Source: Pseudomonas sp. TH31 (GTDB lineage: Bacteria; Pseudomonadota; Gammaproteobacteria; Pseudomonadales; Pseudomonadaceae). From it: a stretch of 64,000 nucleotides of DNA. Positions within the stretch are counted from its first letter, which is position 1, and each line of letters begins with the position of its first letter. The notes beneath the pieces are model-generated. The model saw only the letters and a program-made list of their open reading frames with translations. It had not been told where the DNA came from and did not search any database. The DNA is taken from contig NZ_JAEKEZ010000033.1 of the NCBI RefSeq assembly GCF_016650815.1, positions 434,001 to 498,000 on the forward strand, written 5' to 3'. Of this stretch, positions 8,700-18,909 are shown one piece after another. The position numbers were made by a program, and so were the translations under genes.

Positions 8700-9725
8700 T
8701 CACCGAAAATCCCCAAGCGTTGACCCGCGCACAATCAACCGCGCCGCAAAATCCACCGTCCGCACCGGCCCGATATCCCCGCGTAAACGCTTGAGCAAAC
8801 ACTCAAACGCACTCGCGCCGATCTCTGCCGTCGGCTGGGCAAGGGCGGTAATCCCGCTGCCTACCAATGGATACCAGTCCAGATCATCGAGAGCGATCAG
8901 TCCGACTTCCTCAAACAGATTGCACCCCAGTTCCCGCAACGAATGAGTGCTGGCCAACGCCGCAATCCCGTTGGCACAGAACAGCGCTTTCGGCCCTGGG
9001 CCCGGTGTGTCGAGGAAGGTTTTCAAACGGGAGGTCAGGTTGCTGTCGGTTTCGACAACAGCCCCTTGCAGCGCCGAACGCTGCTCGATCTGCGCCTTGA
9101 AACTGCTCACCCGCTCAATCCGCGAGCTGGTGCCGTCAAACGGTTCGGTCACCAGCAGCACATCGCGGTAGCCGCGTTGTTCAAGGTGCGCGAGGGCCAT
9201 GTCGACGGCGGCCGGATTGTCCAGGCCCACCAGGTCGCTTTCGAGTTGTTCGATCTTGCGATCCACCAGCACCAGCGGTATTTCCCGATGCAGTTCGCGC
9301 AGTTCATCGCGGTGATGGCCGAGGGTGTTAACGATCAAGCCTTCGATGTTGTAAGAGCGCAGCAACGCCAGGTGTTGACGTTCCTGCTCGTCGTCGCGGT
9401 CGGTGTTGCACACCACCAGGCTGTAGCCGTGTTGACGGCACGCGGTTTCCACGCCATGCATCACGGCAATCGAATAAGGGTTACGGATATCGGCCAGCAG
9501 CATACCGATCAGGCGGGTTCGCCCACGCTTCAGGCCACGGGCCATCTGGTTCGGGCGGTAGCCCAGCGCGCTGATCGCCTGCTCGATGCGCTGGGCAATG
9601 GCATCGGAGAGCAGGGCACGGTCATCGCCGATGAAGCGCGAAACGCTGGCCTTGGAGACCCCGGCGTGCCGGGCAACATCAAGCATGGTGACGCGGCTGC
9701 GCTGGGCGGCGGAAAAAGTGTTCAC
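8700..9725 (-). CDS. ptxS: Transcriptional repressor PtxS (LacI family)
   Basis: 341-residue LacI/GalR repressor controlling ketogluconate catabolism. The N-terminal helix-turn-helix VTMLDVARHAGVSKASVSRF (residues 12-31) and hinge (YRPNQMARGLKRGRT) are followed by a periplasmic-binding-protein-like effector domain. Known PtxS proteins bind TGAAACCGGTTTCA and respond to 2-ketogluconate. Perfect copies of that site lie before kguE and 53 bases before ptxS itself, so repression of the operon and autorepression are both expected. Location immediately upstream of the kgu operon on the same strand matches other pseudomonads. Confidence 0.9.
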   Translation of the reverse strand: MNTFSAAQRSRVTMLDVARHAGVSKASVSRFIGDDRALLSDAIAQRIEQAISALGYRPNQMARGLKRGRTRLIGMLLADIRNPYSIAVMHGVETACRQHGYSLVVCNTDRDDEQERQHLALLRSYNIEGLIVNTLGHHRDELRELHREIPLVLVDRKIEQLESDLVGLDNPAAVDMALAHLEQRGYRDVLLVTEPFDGTSSRIERVSSFKAQIEQRSALQGAVVETDSNLTSRLKTFLDTPGPGPKALFCANGIAALASTHSLRELGCNLFEEVGLIALDDLDWYPLVGSGITALAQPTAEIGASAFECLLKRLRGDIGPVRTVDFAARLIVRGSTLGDFR

Positions 9726-9777
9726 GGTCTGGAACCTTCTTATTGGAATTATTAGGTCCAGCGCTTTGATTTTGCGC

Positions 9778-9791
9778 TGAAACCGGTTTCA
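9778..9791. promoter_or_regulatory. PtxS operator in front of ptxS (autoregulation)
   Basis: Second perfect TGAAACCGGTTTCA palindrome, 53 bases upstream of the ptxS start codon and identical to the one before kguE. The position fits autorepression. Confidence 0.9.
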
Positions 9792-9863
9792 GGAAACACC
9801 AAAACCAAATCCCCCGTCAAGTGAATGGTTAGCTATCTCGTCCTGGACACCGACCGGTGGTGC

Positions 9864-10472
9864 TCAGACCCACATGCTTAACCACGCCGATCCCAGTAAC
9901 AGCAGGGCCATCAGCCGATTGAAACGCTGCATCGACCGGGGCGAGCGCAACCATCGTGTGGATCCTGCGCCCAGCACCGCCCAGACGCCCAGGCACGGCA
10001 GTGAAATCACAAAAAACACCAGCGACAAAAACGCCACATGCACCAAGCGTTGTTCGCCGTTCCCGGCGAACACACTGACGACGGCCAGCGCCATCATCCA
10101 GGTCTTGGGGTTGATCAACTGCAAGCTGGCGGCGCCGACCATTCCAAGCCGAGCCTGAGGCGCTTGAGTGCTGATGGCCTCGGCCGGGGCGAAGAAAATC
10201 TGCCACGCCAGGTAGCTTAGCCACGCCACACCGGCCCACTGCATCGTGGTTTGCACGCCGGGCAACGACGTCAGCGAAGAACCGGCGCCCGTGCCGACCA
10301 GCAACACGATGGTTGCCGCACTGGCACACGCACCGAAGATGATCGGAACCGCCGCTGCCAAACCGTAGCGGGCGCTGTTGCTCAACACCAGAATGTTGGT
10401 CGGGCCGGGGGTGATGGAGGCGACAAACGCAAACAACAGGAAGGGCAGGAACGTCGGGAAAGAGGGGAACAT
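9864..10472 (-). CDS. LysE/RhtB family amino acid exporter
   Basis: Inner-membrane protein with about six hydrophobic segments, 202 residues from the ATG at 10472, which has GGAG ten bases upstream; an ATG 14 codons earlier (10514) adds a polar stretch unlike the family. The start region carries the family motif SITPGPTN(I/N)L, and LQLINPKTWMMAL is the conserved central block. It likely exports an amino acid or analogue. It is on the same strand as an AraC regulator encoded 53 bases upstream, which may control it. Substrate unknown. Confidence 0.85.
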   Translation of the reverse strand: MFPSFPTFLPFLLFAFVASITPGPTNILVLSNSARYGLAAAVPIIFGACASAATIVLLVGTGAGSSLTSLPGVQTTMQWAGVAWLSYLAWQIFFAPAEAISTQAPQARLGMVGAASLQLINPKTWMMALAVVSVFAGNGEQRLVHVAFLSLVFFVISLPCLGVWAVLGAGSTRWLRSPRSMQRFNRLMALLLLGSAWLSMWV

Positions 10473-10524
10473 GACAGGCAAACTCCGCTGAAGATCATTG
10501 AGCTCGATCTTCACAATCCCCGAG

Positions 10525-11364
10525 TCACCTGTCTGGAAGATTTGAGCAGCGTTTGCGGTACATCGCCGGGGTCAGGCCATAAGCACGCACGAACCAACGG
10601 CCCAAATGACTTTGATCAGCAAACCCCAACTCCATGGCGACTGCCGCTGGTTGCGCGCCGCTGGCAAGCATTCGTCGGGCCTTGGACAGGCGCAGTTGCA
10701 CCAGATAGGCGTGGGGCGCCAAACCGTAGGCAGCCTTGAACGCGCGGGTCAGGCGAAAGCGATCGACGCGGGTGGCGTCGGCCAGTTGATCGAGGCCGAT
10801 GTCGAGGTGGGCGTTGGCGTGCAGGTATTCCCGAGCCTTTTGCGCCACCAGCGGCAGGCGTGGGTCTTCGTCGTAACGGGTGCGCCAATGCAGATGGCTG
10901 GTCAGGCGCTCGAGCAACCCGTCAAGGGCGGTTTGGCGGACGATTTTCAGTTCGCCACCGTGCAGGGTCTGGAACGCCAGACTGGTGGCATGGGCCAATT
11001 GCGGATCAGTGGTCAGGGTGTTGGCGAAACTCAACTGGCTGTTGAGTGGCGCATCTTCGAACAGCGCGCCCAGTTCCCGCTCCAGCCATTGCGGGTCGAG
11101 GTACAGCATGCGGTAAGTGAAGCCGTCTTCGGTGGGCGCTTCACCGTCGTGGATGTCACCCGGCTCCAGCAGAAACACCTTGCCTGGCGTGCTTTGATAC
11201 CTGGCCCGCCGGCAGTTGAATTGCTGCACGCCTTGCTCCGTCACGCCCACCAGGTAACTGTCATGCCAGTGCGGGTCGTAGGCGTGGCCTTCGAAATGCG
11301 CGCGCAAGGTTTCGATGCCGGTGTCGGCGTCCTGCGCCAGGTCGATCCAGTTGTGCGAAGTCAT
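10525..11364 (-). CDS. AraC family transcriptional regulator (cupin sensor domain)
   Basis: 279 residues: an N-terminal AraC-type cupin region (HDSYLVGVTEQGVQQFNC...LEPGDIHDGE) and a C-terminal pair of helix-turn-helix motifs (LDQLADATRVDRFRLTRAFKAAYG and AAVAMELGFADQSHLGRWF). The organisation AraC regulator plus LysE-type exporter on one strand suggests control of the exporter next door. Effector unknown. Confidence 0.85.
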   Translation of the reverse strand: MTSHNWIDLAQDADTGIETLRAHFEGHAYDPHWHDSYLVGVTEQGVQQFNCRRARYQSTPGKVFLLEPGDIHDGEAPTEDGFTYRMLYLDPQWLERELGALFEDAPLNSQLSFANTLTTDPQLAHATSLAFQTLHGGELKIVRQTALDGLLERLTSHLHWRTRYDEDPRLPLVAQKAREYLHANAHLDIGLDQLADATRVDRFRLTRAFKAAYGLAPHAYLVQLRLSKARRMLASGAQPAAVAMELGFADQSHLGRWFVRAYGLTPAMYRKRCSNLPDR

Positions 11365-11440
11365 GCTGCACCTGTGAGACGGATTGCCGACTGATTAAAC
11401 GCCTGCAACCCGGCGGCGGCCTAGAACGTTTGTGCAGCCA

Positions 11441-12082
11441 CTAGCCGAACAGTCCCGCTGCAATGTTGATCGAAAACCCGAGAATCGCCGTGTTGAACAC
11501 AAAACCGATCAGCGATTGCGCCAACACAATCTTGCGCATGGTTCGGGTGGCCACGCCGACATCCGCCGTCTGCACCGCGACGCCGATGGTGAACGAGAAG
11601 TACAGAAAGTCCCAGTAGTTGGGAGTGGTCAGGCCCTCGGCAAACCGCAGCGCCGGTTCCTTGCCGTCCCAGGTGTAGAACAGGCGGGCATAGTGCACGC
11701 TGAAAATCACCCCGATCAGCAACCACGAGCCAATGACTGTCGCCGCGGTAAAGGCGTAATGCAGCAGCTTGCGCGAGGTTTCCAGGTCTTTGCTGCCGGC
11801 CAGTTCGAAGGTGATGGTCGCCAGGCTGGCAATCGCCGCAATGCTCACCACGAACAGCACCAGCCCGGCATTTTCGTCTTCGATCTCGGCAAGGCGTTTG
11901 ACGTCCGGTGCCTTGGCGCGCGTAGCCAGCCAGACCATCAACACCAGGTAAGTCCAGACCCCGACATTCCAGCCAATGAGGATTTTGCTGATGATCGAAT
12001 CGGCCGGAGCCAGAATGCCGACCGCGATGCCAAGTGTGGCAGCGGCGGACAGGCGAGGGTGGGTGCGGGCGAGTAGGGGCAT
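11441..12082 (-). CDS. DUF1345 family membrane protein
   Basis: 213 residues with four to five hydrophobic segments and the conserved block HYAFTAATVIGSWLLIGVIFSVHYARLFY characteristic in part of DUF1345 (HYA...YA). It ends PNYWDFLYFSFTIGVAVQTADV, also typical. Function not known. No operon partner: the neighbouring AraC gene is 76 bases away and the pump gene lies beyond an inverted repeat. Confidence 0.75.
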   Translation of the reverse strand: MPLLARTHPRLSAAATLGIAVGILAPADSIISKILIGWNVGVWTYLVLMVWLATRAKAPDVKRLAEIEDENAGLVLFVVSIAAIASLATITFELAGSKDLETSRKLLHYAFTAATVIGSWLLIGVIFSVHYARLFYTWDGKEPALRFAEGLTTPNYWDFLYFSFTIGVAVQTADVGVATRTMRKIVLAQSLIGFVFNTAILGFSINIAAGLFG

Positions 12083-12134
12083 GAGAACTCACAGAAACAG
12101 AATTCTCCCCACCATAGCTCAGGTGACGGGGCTT

Positions 12135-12178
12135 TTGTAGGCGCTGCCGAAGGCTCGGGCCGCGTTCGGCAGCTCCTA
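12135..12178. repeat. Short imperfect hairpin related to family A
   Basis: GTAGGCGCTGCCGAAGGCTCGGGCC followed by GCGTTCGGCAGCTCCTA forms a compact imperfect stem between the pump gene end and the DUF1345 start. It shares the CTGCCGAAGGCT core with family A. Confidence 0.55.
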
Positions 12179-12216
12179 AGGGGAGCGGGTTTACATACCC
12201 GATATTGAATGTGCCA

Positions 12217-15200
12217 TTAATCCTTGTGGCGCTTGCGTACGAGTTTCATCACCACCACAAAAACACCGGCACAAACAACACCGCCAATGTCGCGGTAATC
12301 ATTCCGCCGATTACGCTGGTGCCAATCGCCTGCTGGCTCGCCGAGCTGGCCCCGGTGGCAATTGCCAACGGCACCACGCCAAGGATGAACGCCAGCGACG
12401 TCATCACAATCGGTCGCAACCGCAACCGCGCGGCTTGCAGTGTGGCGTCGATCAGGTCGTGGCCTTCGTCGTACAGGCTTTTGGCGAATTCGATGATCAG
12501 GATCGCGTTCTTCGCCGACAGGCCGATGATGGTAATCAGCCCGACCTTGAAGAACACATCGTTCGGCATCCCGCGAAAGGTCACCGCCAGTACCGCACCG
12601 AGTACACCGAGGGGCACCACCAGCAACACCGACGTCGGAATCGACCAGCTCTCATACAGCGCCGCCAGGCACAGGAACACGATCAGCAGCGACAAACCGA
12701 GCAGAATCGGCGCCTGACTGCCGGACAGGCGTTCCTGCAACGACAGGCCGGTCCATTCCTGGCCCAACCCCGCCGGGCCTTGCGCCACCAGCCGTTCGAT
12801 TTCCGCCATGGCTTCACCGGTGCTGTGGCCGGGTGCCGGTTCGCCGGAAATACTGATGGCCGGGTAACCGTTGTAACGGGTCAATTGCGCCGGCCCCTGG
12901 GTCCATTTGGCCTGGACGAAGGCCGACAGCGGCACCATTTTGCCGTCGTTGTTGCGCACGTGAATCTTCAGCAGGTCTGCTACCTGGCTACGTTGATCAC
13001 CTTCGGCCTGAACCACAACACGCTGCATCCGTCCCTGATTGGGGAAGTCATTGATGTAGGCCGAACCGACCGCAGTGGACAGCACGCTGCCAATATCCGT
13101 AAAGGAAACCCCAAGCGCGTTCGCCTGCTTACGGTCGACTTCCAGTTGCACCTGCGGCGCTTCGGCCAGGGCGCTTTCGCGAACGTTGGCCAGGATCGGA
13201 CTTTTTCGGCCGCTGCCAGTAATTGACTGCGCGCCTGCATCAACGTGGCATGGCCGAGGCCGCCGCGGTCCTGCAGGCGGAACTCGAAACCACTGGAAGT
13301 GCCGAGGCCGTTCACGGGGGGCAGCACGGCAAAAACCACGGCGTCCTTGATCTGGCTCAGGGCGATGTTGGCTCGATCGGCAATCGAAGTCGCCGAGTCA
13401 TTGCTGCTGCGCTGCGACCAGTCCTTCAAGGTGGTAAACGCCAGCGCCGCGTTCTGGCCGCTGCCGGAGAAGCTGAAACCGAGAATCACCGTGCTGTCGC
13501 CCACGCCGGGTTCCGTGGCGTTATGCGCTTCGATCTGCTCCACCACCTTCACCGTGCGATTCTTGCTGGCGCCCGGCGGCAGTTGAATATCGGTGAGGGT
13601 GTAACCCTGGTCTTCCACCGGCAGGAACGAGGAGGGCAGGCGACTGAAGCAAACGCCCAGACCAATCAGCAGTACGCCGTAGATCAACAGATAACGACCC
13701 GTGCGCTTCAACGCATAGGCGACCCAACCTTGATAACGCTCGGTCAGTTGTTCGAAACGGCGGTTGAACCAGCCGAAGAAACCGCCCTTGGCGTGGTGTT
13801 CACCCTTGGCAATCGGTTTGAGCAGGGTGGCGCACAGTGCCGGGGTCAAGGTCAGGGCGAGGAACGCCGAGAACAGGATCGAGGTGGCCATCGACAGTGA
13901 GAACTGCTGGTAGATCACACCCACCGAACCCGGCATGAACGCCATGGGGATGAACACCGCCACCAGCACCAGGGTGATGCCGATAATGGCGCCGGTGATC
14001 TGCTTCATGGCCTTGCGCGTTGCGTCCTTGGGCGACAGGCCCTCGGTGACCATGATCCGCTCGACGTTCTCCACCACCACAATGGCGTCGTCCACCAGAA
14101 TGCCGATGGCCAGCACCATGCCGAACATGGTCAGCACGTTGATCGAGAAACCCAGCGCGAGCATGGTCGCAAAAGTACCCATCAGCGCCACGGGCACCAC
14201 CAGGGTCGGAATCAGCGTATAGCGGATGTTTTGCAGGAACAGGAACATCACCGCAAACACCAGCAACATCGCCTCGCCGAGGGTGTAGACCACTTTGGTG
14301 ATCGAGACCTTGACGAACGGCGAGGTGTCGTACGGGATCTTGTATTCCACGCCTGCCGGGAAATAGCGTGACAGTTCGTCCATTTTCGCCCGCACCAGCG
14401 TCGCGGTGCTCAGGGCGTTGGCGCCAGGTGACAGCTGCACGCTGACGGCGGTGGAGGGTTTGCCGTTCAGGCGAGTGGAGAATTGATATTCCTGACTGCC
14501 GATCTCGACCCGCGCCACGTCGCCGATGCGCACCGTGGAACCATCGGGGTTGGCCTTGAGCACGATGTCGGCGAACTCTTCAGGTGTCGATAACTGGCCT
14601 TTGACCAGGATGGTCGCGGTGATTTCCTGGGTGGTGCGGGTCGGCAGATCGCCAATGCTGCCGGCCGACACCTGGGCGTTTTGCGCAACGACTGCGGCAT
14701 TCACATCGGCTGGCGTGAGGTTGAACCCGATCAGCTTCTGCGGGTCGATCCAGATCCGCATGGCCCGTTCGGCGCCATACAATTGCGCCTTGCCGACGCC
14801 GTCCAGACGCTTGATCTCGTTCATCACGTTACGCGCCAGATAATCGCTGAGCGCCACATCGTTGAGCTTGCCGTCATTGGAGGTCAGGGTGATCAGCAGC
14901 AGGAAACCGGCGGAGACTTTCTCCACTTGCAGCCCTTGTTGCGTGACCGCTTGCGGCAGGCGCGATTCGACGATTTTCAGACGGTTTTGCACATCCACCT
15001 GAGCCATTTCCGGGTCAGTGCCGGGTTGGAACGTTGCGGTGATGGTGGCGCTGCCCAGGCTGCTCTGGGATTCGAAATACAGCAGGTGATCAGCGCCGTT
15101 GAGCTCTTCTTCGATCAGGCTGACCACGCTCTCGTCCACGGTTTGCGCCGAAGCGCCCGGGTACACGGCGTAGATTTCGATTTGCGGCGGCGCGACCACG

Positions 15201-15307
15201 GGGTACTGCGCCACCGGCAACTGCGGAATGGCCAGGGCACCGGCCAGCAGGATGAACAACGCGAGCACCCAGGCAAACACCGGGCGGTCGATAAAGAACT
15301 GCGGCAT
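12217..15307 (-). pseudogene. mexN: RND efflux pump inner-membrane subunit, MexN-like, two apparent frameshifts
   Basis: Proton-driven HAE1-type exporter of hydrophobic drugs. Opens MPQFFIDRPVFAWVLALFILL and contains the membrane proton-relay block GILVDDAIVVVEN (Asp pair) and the second-half LITIIGLSAKNAILIIEFA. The frame breaks at a run of five T (plus strand 13202-13206); adding one base joins AAAEK to SPILANVRESALAEAP. A second break at the A run 12259-12263 turns the normal end VFFVVVMKLVRKRHKD into VFLWW-stop. Corrected length is about 1030 residues. A MexM-like adaptor gene lies upstream and a response regulator/sensor pair is divergent, the arrangement of PA1435-PA1438 (mexMN) in P. 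aeruginosa. No outer-membrane channel gene is present; MexMN is reported to use OprM. Confidence 0.8.
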
Positions 15308-15322
15308 AAAAAAGCGTCCTGC

Positions 15323-16480
15323 TTACTGACCAGTCACCTGGGCAAGTGGAAGAGGGGTGTCGTCGATCTGGACTTTCTCGCCGGGCTTGGCGTGTTGCAG
15401 GCCTTCGGTGACGATGCGGTCGCCCGGCTTGAGCCCACCGGTGACGATCCAGCGATCGTTCTGTACCGCGCCCAGTTGCACCGGTTGCTGGCCGACACGC
15501 TGGTCCGCGTCGAGCAGCAGTACCTGGGCAACCCCGGCGCTGTCACGCTGGATGGCCCGTTGCGGCACGCTGATGCCTTGCTGGTTCACGGCTTGTTCCA
15601 GACGCACGCGAACGAAGCTGCCGGGTAGCAGGTCGAGGTCCGGGTTAGGGAACTCGCTGCGCAGGATGATCTGTCCGGTGCCCGGATCGACCGTGATGTC
15701 AGCAAACAGCAGTTTGCCCGGCAGCGGGTAGAGGCTGCCGTCATCCTGAATCAGCGTGGCCTTGACCTGGTCCTGGCCGACCTGCTGCAACTGACCGGAA
15801 CGGAAGGCCCGACGCAGGTCGTTGAGTTCCCGGGTCGACTGGGTCAGGTCGGCGTGAATCGGGTTCAGTTGCTGGATCAACGCCAGCGGGGTGGTTTCGT
15901 TCTGCCCGACCAGCGCGCCTTCGGTGACCAGTGCCCGCCCGACGCGACCGGAAATCGGCGCGGTGACGGTGGCATAACCCAGGTTCAGTTTCGCCCGTGC
16001 CACGGCAGCCTTGTTGGCGGCCACGTCAGCGGCGGTTTGTCGGGCACTGGCCCGGGCGTTGTCATAGTCCTGGCCACTGATGGCATTGCCTTCGATCAGC
16101 TGTGAATAGCGCTGCTCTTGCAGTTTGGCCTGGAACGCATTGGCCTCGGCCTTGCGCAATGATGCTTCGGCGCTGTCGAGGTCAGCCTTGAAGGGCGCTG
16201 GGTCGATGCGGAACAGTACGTCGCCCTGTTTCACGTCGCTGCCTTCACGGAAGGTGCGTTGCAGCACAACGCCGGCCACCCGGGCGCGGACTTCTGCAAT
16301 CCGCGGCGCGGCAATCCGCCCGCTCAGTTCACTGGTGATCGCCAGTGGCCGCGCTTCGATGGTCTCGATGCGCACGCTGGCCAGTGGCGCCGCTTCTTCA
16401 GCGGTCGAGGACTTGTCACAAGCGCTCAGTGTCAACGCCAGTGCAATCAGGCTGAGCGTGGCAAGCAGATTCTTTGACAT
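15323..16480 (-). CDS. mexM: RND efflux periplasmic adaptor (membrane fusion protein), MexM-like
   Basis: 385-residue lipoprotein adaptor linking the RND pump to an outer-membrane channel. A signal peptide ends in the lipobox LSAC (Cys21). Then come the biotinyl/lipoyl half-motifs (ARVAGVVLQRTFREGSDVKQG and TVTAPISGRVGRALVTEGA), a coiled-coil hairpin in between (about residues 95-150), and a beta-barrel/membrane-proximal domain ending SVPQRAIQRD...VTEGLQHAKPGEKV. The gap to the pump gene is 15 bases, so they are co-transcribed. The regulator pair on the other strand, starting 270 bases away, probably controls this operon. The mexM name rests on length and gene order recalled from P. aeruginosa. 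Confidence 0.8.
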   Translation of the reverse strand: MSKNLLATLSLIALALTLSACDKSSTAEEAAPLASVRIETIEARPLAITSELSGRIAAPRIAEVRARVAGVVLQRTFREGSDVKQGDVLFRIDPAPFKADLDSAEASLRKAEANAFQAKLQEQRYSQLIEGNAISGQDYDNARASARQTAADVAANKAAVARAKLNLGYATVTAPISGRVGRALVTEGALVGQNETTPLALIQQLNPIHADLTQSTRELNDLRRAFRSGQLQQVGQDQVKATLIQDDGSLYPLPGKLLFADITVDPGTGQIILRSEFPNPDLDLLPGSFVRVRLEQAVNQQGISVPQRAIQRDSAGVAQVLLLDADQRVGQQPVQLGAVQNDRWIVTGGLKPGDRIVTEGLQHAKPGEKVQIDDTPLPLAQVTGQ

Positions 16481-16640
16481 GTGAATACCCCAATAATGAC
16501 CCCCAGCATCCTACGGGGAGGCGACGAGAGTAGCGGTGAAGCTTTGTAGTCGCTGTGTGAAATTGTGTAAGGGTTTTACTCGCGGGTGCGTGAGGGCGTA
16601 TATCCTTGGCCGCTTGATTACTTTTGCGACTGTCAGGCCG

Positions 16641-16710
16641 CCTTCGCGGGCAAGCCTCGCTCCTACAGGAGAATGCGATACCTCTGTAGGAGCGAGCCTT
16701 GCCCGCGAAG
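16641..16710. repeat. REP-type hairpin, family D
   Basis: TTCGCGGGCAAGCCTCGCTC and its inverted copy GAGCGAGCCTTGCCCGCGAA with a short centre, in the divergent region between mexM and the response regulator gene. It sits 40 bases before the regulator start codon and could affect its leader. Confidence 0.85.
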
Positions 16711-16750
16711 AGGCCGGACCCGTCGCCAGCGCACTTTCTGGAAACACCCA

Positions 16751-17451
16751 ATGCCCAACATCCTCCTGGTCGAAGACGACACCGCGCTCTCCGAACTGAT
16801 CGCCAGCTACCTGGAACGCAACGGCTATTCCGTGAGCGTGATCAGCCGTGGCGATCATGTGCGCGAACGTGCCCGGGTCAATCCGCCGGACCTGGTGATC
16901 CTCGACCTGATGCTGCCCGGGCTTGATGGCCTGCAAGTCTGTCGGTTACTGAGAGCCGACTCGGCGACCTTGCCGATCCTGATGCTCACTGCCCGGGACG
17001 ACAGCCACGATCAAGTGCTGGGCCTGGAAATGGGCGCCGACGATTACGTCACCAAACCCTGTGAACCGCGCGTGTTGCTGGCCCGGTGCGCACCTTGCTG
17101 CGGCGCAGCAGTCTCGGCGAACCGCAAACCGCCAACGATCGCATCCTGATGGGCAACCTGTGCATCGACCTGTCCGAGCGCACCGTGACCTGGCGTGAAC
17201 AGTTGGTGGAACTGTCCAGTGGTGAGTACAACCTGTTGGTCGTGCTGGCCCGGCATGCCGGTGAAGTGCTGAGCCGCGACCAGATCCTGCAACGCCTGCG
17301 CGGCATCGAGTTCAACGGCACGGATCGCTCGGTGGACGTGGCGATTTCCAAGCTGCGGCGCAAGTTCGACGATCACGCCGGCGAGGCCCGCAAGATCAAG
17401 ACTGTTTGGGGCAAGGGTTACCTGTTCAGTCGCTCCGAGTGGGAATGCTGA
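16751..17451 (+). pseudogene. OmpR-family response regulator, apparent frameshift
   Basis: Receiver plus winged-helix regulator, the partner of the sensor kinase 4 bases downstream. Receiver domain: acidic pair VEDD, phospho-acceptor Asp in LVILDLMLPGLDG, and Lys in DDYVTKPCEP. The frame breaks at GCCCGGTGCG (17081-17090): adding one G continues LLARVRTLLRRSS into the DNA-binding domain (VELSSGEYNLLVVLARHAGEV, the recognition region VAISKLRRKF and terminal TVWGKGYLF). Corrected length is about 233 residues. It is divergent from the MexMN-like pump and by analogy to PA1437 probably regulates it. Single-base loss in a GGG run suggests sequencing error. Confidence 0.85.
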
Positions 17452-17455
17452 GTCG

Positions 17456-18757
17456 ATGTTCAGAATCCTGTTCCGTCTGTATCTGGTAACGATCGTCTCG
17501 TACAGCGCGGCGATTTACCTGGTGCCGGATGTCGTGATCAAGCTGTTCCATGAGCGCTTTGTCACCTACAACCTCGACTATTCCCGGGGCTTGCAGACTT
17601 TGATCGTCAAGCAGTTCCATGCTGTGCCGGTCGAACAATGGCCTGCCTTGGCCGCCGAAATGGACAAGGAATTCCAGCCGTTGGACATCGTGCTGGCCCG
17701 CAATGACGATGTGGATTTCTCCCTTGATGAGCAGGAGCGTTTGCAGCGCGGCGAGAACATCGTGCGCATTGGTGACTGGGGTTGGCGGACCCTGGCGGTT
17801 GCTCCGTTGAACGAGCAGACGGTGGTGCAAATGGTGGTGCCGCCGGACCCGATGGACGTCAATTTGTTGTACTGGAGCATCAACGTGCTGATCGGCGCGA
17901 CGATGCTCGCCTGCTTGCTGCTGTGGCTGCGCCCGCACTGGCGTGACCTCGAACGTCTGAAAGGCACCGCCGAACGCTTCGGTAAAGGGCACTTGAGCGA
18001 GCGCACGCAGATCTCGCACACATCCAACATCGGCAGCCTGGCCAACGTTTTCGATACCATGGCCGGTGACATCGAAAACCTGCTCAACCAGCAGCGGGAC
18101 TTGCTCAACGCGGTATCCCACGAACTGCGAACGCCGCTGACGCGGCTGGATTTCGGCCTGGCGCTGGCGCTGTCCGATGACCTGCCGGCACCGAGCCGCG
18201 AACGCCTGCAAGGGTTGGTCGCACACATTCGTGAACTGGATGAATTGGTACTGGAGCTGCTGTCCTATAGTCGCTTGCAGAACCCGGCGCGCTTGCCGGA
18301 ACAGGTTGAAGTATCGCTGGATGAGTTTATCGACAGCATTTTGGGCAGTGTCGATGAAGAGCTGGAATCACCGGACATCGTCATCGACGTGCTGCTGCAT
18401 GGTCAACTCGAGCGCTTCACCCTCGACCCACGCCTGACCGCGCGCGCCCTGCAAAACCTGCTGCGCAATGCGATGCGCTACTGCGAAAAGCGTATTCAGA
18501 TTGGCGTACAGGTCTGTGCCAAGGGCTGCGAGATCTGGGTCGATGATGACGGGATCGGCATCCCGGAAGATGAGCGGGAGCGAGTTTTCGAACCGTTTTA
18601 TCGCTTGGATCGCAGCCGGGATCGTGCAACCGGCGGCTTCGGTCTCGGACTGGCCATCAGTCGCCGGGCCCTTGAAGCGCAGGGCGGGACGTTGACGGTT
18701 GAAGCTTCGCCGCTGGGCGGGGCTCGGTTCAAATTGTGCTTGCCAACCCCTGCTTAA
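17456..18757 (+). CDS. Sensor histidine kinase
   Basis: 433-residue membrane kinase. N-terminal membrane segment (residues 5-22), a periplasmic sensor region of about 115 residues, second membrane segment (about 140-160), HAMP, the phospho-acceptor box LNAVSHELRTPLTRLDFGLA, and an ATPase domain with N box LLRNAMRY, G1 DDDGIGIP, F box FEPFYR and G2 TGGFGLGLAI. It phosphorylates the response regulator encoded 4 bases upstream. The signal is unknown; the divergent RND pump suggests an envelope or drug stimulus. Confidence 0.88.
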   Translation: MFRILFRLYLVTIVSYSAAIYLVPDVVIKLFHERFVTYNLDYSRGLQTLIVKQFHAVPVEQWPALAAEMDKEFQPLDIVLARNDDVDFSLDEQERLQRGENIVRIGDWGWRTLAVAPLNEQTVVQMVVPPDPMDVNLLYWSINVLIGATMLACLLLWLRPHWRDLERLKGTAERFGKGHLSERTQISHTSNIGSLANVFDTMAGDIENLLNQQRDLLNAVSHELRTPLTRLDFGLALALSDDLPAPSRERLQGLVAHIRELDELVLELLSYSRLQNPARLPEQVEVSLDEFIDSILGSVDEELESPDIVIDVLLHGQLERFTLDPRLTARALQNLLRNAMRYCEKRIQIGVQVCAKGCEIWVDDDGIGIPEDERERVFEPFYRLDRSRDRATGGFGLGLAISRRALEAQGGTLTVEASPLGGARFKLCLPTPA

Positions 18758-18762
18758 CGCTG

Positions 18763-18899
18763 CCTGTAGCAGCTGGCGAAGCCTGCGTTCGGCTGCGAAG
18801 CAGTCGCAAAACCGATACACACGGTCATCCTGAAATACCGCATTGCCTGATTTCGCGACTGCTTCGCAGCCGAACGCAGGCTTCGCCAGCTGCTACAGG
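18763..18899. repeat. Long inverted repeat, family B
   Basis: About 137 bases with arms GTAGCAGCTGGCGAAGCCTG and complement, centre unique. Related in design to 1062-1207 and 56878-57025. It lies between the convergent sensor kinase and nicotinamidase genes, a terminator-like position. Confidence 0.8.
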
Positions 18900-18909
18900 T
18901 CGTACGGTG

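Noticed and set aside
12435..13900. Plus-strand open frames opposite the MexN-like gene
   Set aside because: Gln/Arg/His-rich translations typical of antisense frames in GC-rich DNA; the minus strand is clearly coding.
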